Made by a program: the position numbers and the translations under genes
Assembly: GCA_916613615.1 (NCBI GenBank)
Contig: OU744730.1
Span: 8,328,406 to 8,392,405, forward strand
Direction of reading: 5' to 3'
DNA length: 64,000 nt
From: Steromphala cineraria
Taxonomy: Eukaryota; Mollusca; Gastropoda; Trochida; Trochidae
The notes under the pieces: model-generated
Told to the model about the DNA's origin: nothing
Databases searched by the model: none
The model's input: the letters and a program-made list of their open reading frames with translations, nothing else
Shown here: positions 55,843 through 64,000 of the stretch, piece by piece
Layout: each line of letters begins with the position of its first letter
Position numbering within the stretch: the first letter of the stretch is position 1

Positions 55843-58182
55843 GACATTATGTGTCACATAACACGCAACACACATAAGAATCCCAGCTTTAATCAATGCT
55901 GATCAAATATCATTCTGAATAATTAAAAGCTTTGGGATAATATCAATAATGATTGACAAACCAGATATTAGAGAGTGTTTCCAGAATGGACCAGATGTAT
56001 TGTTTTCAGCAGGGGAAAGATTGATGTGAGTGATGAACTAACTTCCCAAACTCCATGAATATTTGCCTTGCAAAACTGAGTCTTAAGCTTTAACCAGTTA
56101 TGGCCAGCTGTATCATGAACTCGGGCTTTCATATTTTATGCATAATCTGTTGATGGTGAAACTGAATTGTTTTTTGTTTTACTGTGAGCCCAAAATTTCT
56201 ATAAGTCAAGGGACAATTTCTCAGGCTTTCAATATTTTATGCATAATCGGTCATAAACTTAATTGTATTTTTGTTTTATTTTGAGCCCAAAATTTCTGTA
56301 AGACAAGGGATGATTTCTGGGCCCATCTTATTAATTGTTTGAGCATAGTTTCTTTTTTAAGCATATTATTGCCTCCTGTTTTTGTTCGACAACTTTTAGA
56401 ATGCCAGTCAATTTTGCACAAACTTCAATTTTATGCATTCATTAGAATATATATCAGAGGCTACCGTATACTTTAAAAAAAAAAAAACATATTATTTACA
56501 TTCTGATTAGGCAAAAACATTGGACTGAGTAAGGAGGCAAACAAGATTCAGAAATCCATGTAAAAAGATATAATAAACATGAACCTGTATCCTATGAATA
56601 TTTCAACATTACTGATGAAACAATTTTATCGGTTACTGAGGATTAATTTAATACAATTGAGGATAATAAAATAATCTATTGAGCTTACACAAGTTTGCCT
56701 ATTTTGTTTATCAGAATGAAATGTAAAAGTTGGCAAGACTGATGATGTAAAAGACCTCTTAATACCTTCATGTTTTGTATGACATTATTAACGAGATGTT
56801 TATGAGGATAATCATTATTAGATCTCTCAATCTAAAGTTAACAAGTCTGATTTTCAGTATTACTGTATATATTGTACAAAACACGTTGAAAGAGTGAAAA
56901 AGTGTATATAATCAGAAAGCTTTTATTAACATTTGCTCATGATGAATGATTTTTCAAATTAGGTATATGACAATGTTTATAGAAGCAAAGAAAGAGACAT
57001 TCTTGTTTGTACACATGTTTATTATGAGAATTGTACATTATATCTCTAACTATCTGACTAGAATGGACTGTTTTTGGCAAGTATAAATGGCTTTAACATA
57101 CAAAGGTATCTTTTAAATTATTACTATTATTTTTTCAAATACTGGGGTTTCTGTCTCTTTCATATACTAGAAGTAAGTGCTTTATTTCTTATGATTATGA
57201 TTAAACACAGTCTTCATAAATGGTACTTAGTATTATTCTTGACAATCAAATTATACCAATATAGAAAAATATGAATGAGCATAAATTTACTACACCGTTA
57301 AACTTTGTTTATGTATGAATATTCAAATTAGATATCTATATATATATTAGATTGGGAATGTTTATCAAAATTCATCTTTAATGACTAATGAGTATGTAGC
57401 CATGAGAAATTTGAATAATGTAAGAATTACTGATATTTTCATTAACATATGCAGTATTATTACAGTATCTTAATCTGATTTCAAAAGTTTTCCAAGGGAT
57501 GTCTAATTCAATGGTAAAGGGAGATAATTTGCTGTTTTGAAAGGGTTGTGTCCCTTTAAAAGCCATTTTGTATGATTGTTCTGAAGTCTTGTAATTTTAT
57601 GACCTTTTCGTTTAAATCATAAATAATAACCAAAAATTAAATATATAAATGATTCATATTGTGTTTTCATTATTTGGAGACCACCTCCAATGGTGTTCGA
57701 ACCCGGGACCTCCGGATTGGAGTCCTGCAGTCAACCTGTTAGACCAACGAGATATCCCCCGAGCCAAAGCCAGTACGAATGCTTATATCTTGCGCTGTAA
57801 CAAATTTGTGTTGACACATGATCACTTAATGGTCAATAGGCAATTATTATGATGAAACAAATTAAATTCGATCTGGTTTAGTGTCTACAGATATATTTTT
57901 AATAACTATTCTTAAATTTTAAAAATTTGGCAGGAAGGATCTGAAACTCGAGGCGGGCTATTATTTAGAAGACAATCACTGTCAATCAGTATGTGAATAC
58001 TGAATACGAACTTCATTAATATCTGTCAACTCATCCCGCAAGACAAATAGAACAGGTTCCAATTACTGGCTCAAACCTTGCCGCTTTTGCAAAATTTGTT
58101 GTTTGAATGCAACGATGACTTGTAGTATTCAAAAGATCAATCTAAATAAATTTAGATCAACAGGTTTAGATCATTAAATATA

Positions 58183-58688
58183 AAAAAGAGCCATTGGCTC
58201 TGTAGCATATCAGGCTTCATATAAATTTTGCTTAAGGGTGTGTCAAATGTGGTTCCCCCCTTAGAAGGGGCCACAGGGTCACAAAATGTACAATTTAGCT
58301 ATAAATCATAATCCCCCACCAGTCAAGGAGTCTGTACACAAAGTTTCAGCTTTCTAGGTTTTAAGGATGTGGCCCCTGTGGCCCCTATTAGGGACCAAAG
58401 GTCCACATTAGCTATAAATAATAATCCCAACTTTCCAAAGGAGTCTGTACACAAAGTTTCAGCTTTTCTAGGCCTTATGCTTCTTGAGAAGAATATGAAA
58501 ATATGTTTTTAGGGTTTGTACACATTAGCTATAAATTAGAATCCCCACAAGTCAAGGAGTCTGTACACAAAGTTTCTGCTTTCTAGGCCTTGTGCTTCTC
58601 AGCCCGGGACAGATTGAAGAACGGACGGACGCCGGACACCATGCCAAGCCATAAGCCCATCAGGCCTTGCAGTCCAGATGAGCTAAAA
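58183..58688 (-). mobile_element. Reverse pearl-like element between copies C and D
   Basis: Duplicate of 27537-28042. Confidence 0.7.
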
Positions 58689-59433
58689 ATATGTTGATTT
58701 TTCTGTATATAAAACATCATCTTTCAAATAAAACTGATTTGCTAGAACTGTTGTTTGTTGTTTTCCATACATTAAACATATCTTTAACTCATCAGGCCTA
58801 AGTATCTGACGACAGGGGCACGCCAAGCAGAATTGTGGATGGATTTTTGCCCAATTAGGGTTTCTTTGGAAAACATAACTTACAAAGTGACTCAACAAAA
58901 ATAATTTTGTCTTCAGTGCATCTCGTAGAATATTCATGATAACTACCTCAAATTTGAAACAAAGATATACCATTATCCTTAGATGTACCCTTTTAATTGT
59001 AAAACCTGTTAATGAATATGGTATTGGGGTTTCAGTGGAAAGAAGACTTACACAATGACTTACTGTATACTCAACTATCATACAACTTTAACCAATATTT
59101 TACTATTTGAAATTCTTTGAACAAAGTGGGGAGCGGGGGTATGAGAGCTTTGCTCGCTTCTTCACTTGTTAAAATCAGCCTAGTTCGGAGGAATATAATA
59201 TCCAAAATATCAACTCCATGGAGATCCTCTACACCAGCTCCAAGTGGAGAGGAAACCTAAAGAGATATGAAGTTCAACTCTCAATAGAGTTAATATTTCA
59301 AAACTTTTATTCCTTGGAACTAGGCCGAATTTAATCAGACTGTGGTCTCCATTTTCAGAACAAAGACCTCTAAGAAATGTTGTGACATTCACTCTGGCTA
59401 ATGTTAAAATATGGTCAACTTGTAAAAAGTGTA

Positions 59434-60043
59434 CTGGCTGGGGACCAGTTATCGCCGTTTTTTCGAGGTTTATAACATTTTAATTAATTGCTTTTCAACC
59501 AAATCAAACATTACTCATATTGATGATTGATTAGCTATTTGCCTTTCTTTTTTGCTTTTTTACAGTTGTCTATCGTGTATTTCAGTAACTCTGAGAAGCG
59601 AAAGTTCGAGTGTCTATCTTGTGCTTTCCAAACAACTAACAGGACCAGTTTATCGCCACTTCATGATTTATGGATTTTCATCTAATGCAATATATTTTTT
59701 TTAAATGAAATTATTTCTTTTTTCATTATAGAAGTATTGTATACACTTCATAAATGAACATTGATTTAAAAAATAAAAATAACACTATTTTGACATACAT
59801 GACATCCCCCCACCCCCCCCCCCCCCCCCCACGATCCTATTGTAAATTTTGTGAATATTTTCTTATGATTAATCATATTATATTTTTATAGTTAACACAC
59901 CATGGAATTTTTTTCGGATATCCAAGTTTCTGGTGATATTGCCGATCTTTTCATACTAAAAATGACGTGATCAGATATGCGCATGTGCAAAAACGAAGTA
60001 GTGGCGATAAACTGGTCCCCGTCGATAACTGGTCCCCAGCCAG
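59434..60043. mobile_element. 610-bp TA-flanked element, copy D
   Basis: Duplicate of 44113-44722. Confidence 0.82.
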
Positions 60044-60544
60044 TATAGGGGAAGATATGAATTCTGTAGCATATTTTTGTTGGGAGATATGCACATCTCT
60101 TGAAATAACAATCTGCTGTATTGAATCTGCATTTTCATTACATCTTTGATGATGCAATTGAAAATAATCAACATTTAAAAATAAAATATTGAATTGGCAA
60201 CTGCTTTCTTATCATTTGTTAGGGATGTTCTAAACTATATTCGAGAATGGCCTACTTTTGAATATTGATTATTTTTAAATTTCGTGTGTCCATCATCTGG
60301 GACAAACTAATTGTAAGTTATTATGCTAAACGCTAGGGGTTTTCCTAAACAGTAATACGCATGATATTAGTATTTTTATATTGTGAGTCGTCATCATTTA
60401 AAAGTATATGGGGCACCGTAATCTCAGTACAGCGAAGTTTACAACCTGCACTGTCCTTACAAACGATGCCACGCGGTGTGCTGAGCTTGAGAATTTGACC
60501 CGGAAGTGTTATAAGCTATACTAAAAATAGAAACTTATCGAACA

Positions 60545-60555
60545 GGGGAAATCCC
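60545..60555. promoter_or_regulatory. NF-kappaB-type site upstream of gene 2 copy D
   Basis: GGGGAAATCCC, as in A-C. Confidence 0.5.
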
Positions 60556-60707
60556 TTCTGGAGCTCTACTGTTTTCCCAAACTCGTTACCAAAAATGTCT
60601 TGACGAAAACCCATAGATTAAGAAATATAGTTTCCCAAAGTTGCTTAGACTATCCACGTGCCAATGCTGTCTTTGTTGTGCCCACGTGAATCGGAAGTTC
60701 AACAATT

Positions 60708-62518
60708 ATGGTAAGAATATTGAAAACTTCTTGAGTCATTTTCGTTTTGTTGATTATGTCAAAAATCGGTTTAAACCGCTGAGTGTTCATATTCTTGACA
60801 GTTTTGGTGATGGTATGATACTTTTTTGGTAGAATTGTTACTGTTTGAGTTATTTATGTTCTCTCTTATATCAAAACAACTTTTTGAATTTGAGACCATG
60901 TTACTTAAAAACTTACTTTACCAGTGTTTGAAATAAGCTAAAAATGTTGCCAGCCCAAAATTGGTATTTTGTAAATTATAATGGTAAAATTTAAGGAAAA
61001 GCTCAAAAAGTTACCAGTCCCAACCAAAAGTAACCATGCAGTACCGGGCTGCCGGACGGGCCTTATTTCATACACTGACTTTACATGCCTATCATATATT
61101 AGCCATGTCTTATTTGAAATAACCAAATTAGTGTCTGTCATGTAACTAGTAACTACTCATTGCCTCACAATTAAAGAAACTAGGTCTTCCTTAGATATCT
61201 CTCTAGAATGTTTAATTTCCACAAGTAATTAAAAAGTTTAGGAAAAACATATATTGCTACCTGGAACGGTAATCATATTGGGTTTATATCTTTCATAAAC
61301 GATGACCCAGGGCAAAATATTAGTTTTCCATTGTGATGACAAGTCTAGATCAATGCTATGATATTGTGTACACTGGGAGCAGGAAGTATATTTTTATTAT
61401 TTGTCTTTGTTTACATGACTTTGTATATAATGTTCATATCATATTTGTGCTAATGGCATAATGTTTAAGACACTCATGCCTAAATATCAGTTTAGCCCTT
61501 GATCATGCTAAGGAGATACTAATTTTCAAAATCAAATCATAAACATAGTCTTATCATGGACTCTCCAATATCCTTTTTCCTATATGCCTTGCATCTTTAT
61601 CTGCCTCCAGCAGGGACGATGTTAACATCTCATATTTAGCCATTATGTATATTTTTCAGGTTGTAAGTATGTCGTGTCCATGACATGTTTTAGATAAGGA
61701 TATTCAATATGATCTGTCAATGTGATTAAAAAAATAAAGAGGAGATAAATTGTAGTAAAAAAGACAGCTCATTATCAGTGTTTGAAATAAGCTAAAAATG
61801 TAGCCAGCCCAAAATTGGTATTTTGTAAATTACAATGGTAAAATTTAAGAAAAGCTCAACAAGTTACCAGTCCGATCAAAAGTAACCAGTACCGGGCTGT
61901 CGGACGGGCCATATTTCATACACTGTCATTATGAAGATTTTAAAAGTTTGTAATTGGATATCAGCTCAGAGAGGTCCGCCATTTTGTAAGATAGGGCTAT
62001 CCCTTTAAAACTGCCTCATTATATTCTGAAAAGTTTTAAGGAAAGCAGCTTCATCCAGATATTTCATAGCTGTGCTGTCCTGTCCCCATCTTCCTACGCA
62101 GAGCCTAAAAGGCCAGTTTCCAAACTGTCATTTTATGCCTTGCTGCAGAGACTTTACTTTTCTGTGCTGCTATAGTGCCCCTACAGACTAGAGAGCAAGC
62201 ACAGAAAACTCAAGGCTATGCAGCAAGGCATAAAATGACAGTTTGGAAACTGGCCTTTTAGGCTCTGCGTAGGAAGATGTCCTGTCCCAAGAGTAAAGTA
62301 TTTTCTTTTATGATCTACACTATTCCTTCAAACTCTTTTTTCAAATCTTTTCAAAATTAAAATCTGTGTTTTCTGGCTTATTAGTAGAGCAAGTTATGTG
62401 ATAAAATATGATTTCTGAAATGAACATTTTATCTCAACAAAATGTGTTATTATTAAAGCTTGAAATATCTTATTTCAGAGTTGGAGATTTCCTAACTGGA
62501 ATCCACAAGGAGCACCTG
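60708..62518 (+). CDS. RHIM plus death domain adaptor gene 2 copy D, exons 1-2 only (window end)
   Basis: Coding exons 60708-60710 (ATG, then GTAAGA) and 62479-62518 match copies B and C exactly and encode MSWRFPNWNPQGAP. The RHIM and death-domain exons would lie about 6.7-7.5 kb further on, past the window. Whether the gene is complete is unknown. Intron 1 is 139 bases shorter than in C. Confidence 0.7.
60922..61077. mobile_element. 156-bp CAGTG...CACTG element, copy D
   Basis: Duplicate of 30281-30436. Confidence 0.75.
61776..61925. mobile_element. 150-bp CAGTG...CACTG element, copy D
   Basis: Duplicate of 31273-31422. Confidence 0.75.
62087..62279. mobile_element. 193-bp CATCTTCC-family MITE, copy D
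   Basis: Duplicate of 31584-31776. Confidence 0.88.
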
Positions 62519-63237
62519 GTTAGTAAATATAGATTTGTATACTAATAACTTCCAAATGTCATTCAATACTATGTTGAAAAATTACTTACTTTTTTAATTC
62601 TATCAAAAAATATAAATATTCTTCATGTATGCAAGACCCTTTGTTATTATTCATATATCATGACAGGTTTGACCTCAGGCCTTTGTTGCCCTTACTAGAA
62701 GCCCTTCTTTTGTCTTTACTATTTTTATTAGTTTCAAGTTTTTCTTGCAAGTTTCAAGTTTTTCTTGCAAGTTTCAATTTTTTCTTGCAAGTTTCAGTGC
62801 AATGTCAATGTGACTGAAATTAACAGTATTCAGTCTTGCAGAGGAATAAAAGTCTAAAAATCTTGCTTCTAGGATTTCAGCTCATTTCATTAGTGTTTTC
62901 CATCCACATGGTCTGACTGCAGGCCCTCAAGTCACTTGTTCCGAAGCTGAGCTAGCAAGTCCTGTAAAAAGCAATCAGTGTTATAGCTAGAGGCAAGTTA
63001 CTGCTATAAGCCATTTGTTCTTCAAGATAACCACAATGCTCATTTAAACGTGATGATGTGATTGGTTCAACAATAAATTGGTTTTGTCAAATGGCTACAG
63101 AACATGTGACTAAAGAACGGTGTTACTGTCAGGTCAAGGAACAGGTTTGTATCCTGGTCAAGTCAATTTTGAAATACTTTTATTTAAAATAACCGGGTCA
63201 ATTTCAATCAGACTTAATACGGTGTAAGATCAGAATT

Positions 63238-64000
63238 AACCTATCGCCAGATGAGAGATAACCACGCCCCTTGAAATCAAGGGAGGTAACTCATGTTATG
63301 TCCGACAAACAAACGCACGTTGTCATTGACGTGAGCGTTACGGACATTGATATTCCGTGTGTAATAACTGTCTTATTTTGTAATGTTAAACAAAACGATC
63401 AATTGATAATGTTTCTGTACTGTTTATTATTCTAATTTCAACAAATTTCAAACACAATTGACGAATATTTATTTCATGTGCACTAGAAAACGAATGCGGA
63501 AGTGCCGATTATGTGGTATGACGGACATAGGAATTCGCACAGATTTATAAGGAAATAGGTCACAGTAACCCCTTTGCCCTTTCGTAAATAAAATGTAGGC
63601 AAATCGTGGGTTCCTGTGAATTTTCGCTTCGAATATATATCAACAGTACATTTTGTGTTTTGAAAAAGAAAATATATATATATTGTTAGGAAATTGTCAA
63701 AATCTATAGTGTATAAATTTATAGCCAATGTATACCAATTAACATTTATTCAGAAATAGTTTATATCAACCAAACAGCTAATAACTTTAGGTACACGAAG
63801 GGACCTTTCATGATAATGATATTCAGTTACAAGATAACTAAAAGTATTGTCTTTCATATTTCATTATTGCCATTGCTATGGACTAGTGTAAATACTTTAT
63901 ACACTTTTCTTTTCTTCTTATCCTTAAATGAATTTAAATTAAAGGAAATACCTCTTATAATGTTCAGTTTTGAATCTTACTTAAATTTTATTTACAATTT
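63238..64000. mobile_element. Left part of the 4.15-kb insertion, copy D
   Basis: It starts AACCTATCGCCA as in B and C. It lacks 151 bases near 63562 and runs past the window end. Confidence 0.65.

Larger units (their letters stand above)
53966..64000 (+). repeat. Recent tandem module, third copy, cut by the window end
   Basis: It matches the second module at an offset of 15321 until about 61686, where 139 bases are missing. A further 151 bases are missing near 63562. It holds the 3' half of copy C and the 5' part of copy D. Confidence 0.83.

Overview
The window looks like intron- and repeat-rich animal nuclear DNA, most likely from a bivalve mollusc. It is AT-rich, with short exons bounded by GT/AG splice sites. 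It carries several mobile elements whose layout (tandem ~145-151 bp core plus an ACGG-type tetranucleotide tract) recalls the pearl-type non-autonomous elements described in bivalves. Species cannot be named from sequence alone. No bacterial, organellar, rRNA or CRISPR features were seen.

The genes of interest form a cluster of small adaptor-like proteins that combine a RHIM-like amyloid motif with a C-terminal death domain, the domain pair found in insect IMD and vertebrate RIPK1. None has a kinase domain. Gene 1 (5771-9598, four coding exons, 195 aa) stands alone. Gene 2 (162 aa, four coding exons, the first holding only the ATG) occurs as copies A (18380-23962), B (30067-40166) and C (45387-55487), plus a copy D cut off by the window end (60708 onward, exons 1-2 only). 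In both genes the death-domain exon is 284 nt, and the RHIM exon is entered and left in phase 1, so they are paralogues. Every gene-2 copy has a canonical NF-kappaB-type site and two CACGTG boxes just upstream of its start codon.

Layout: 1-4300 holds a retroelement tail, a broken unknown ORF and one arm of a large inverted pair of ~811-bp MITEs (1826-2636 and 4702-5513). Gene 1 follows, with two foldback MITEs in its introns and one pearl-like element. Positions 9.6-16.9 kb hold MITEs, a CGTACG-rich inverted-repeat element and a 151-bp tandem-core element. From 16.9 kb the gene-2 array begins. Copy A is divergent in its 5' half but nearly identical to B and C from about 22.44 kb onward, so the recent duplication module (about 15.32 kb) starts inside intron 2 and repeats about 2.7 times to the window end.

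Transposon insertions with intact empty sites in sister copies give a relative chronology. A Penelope-like retroelement lies only in copy A. A 193-bp MITE, a TA-flanked 610-bp element, two 150-bp elements and a 4.15-kb element are found only in B, C and D. Copy D carries two further deletions. Gene models are inferred from splice signals, reading-frame continuity and comparison between paralogues. No transcript data were available.
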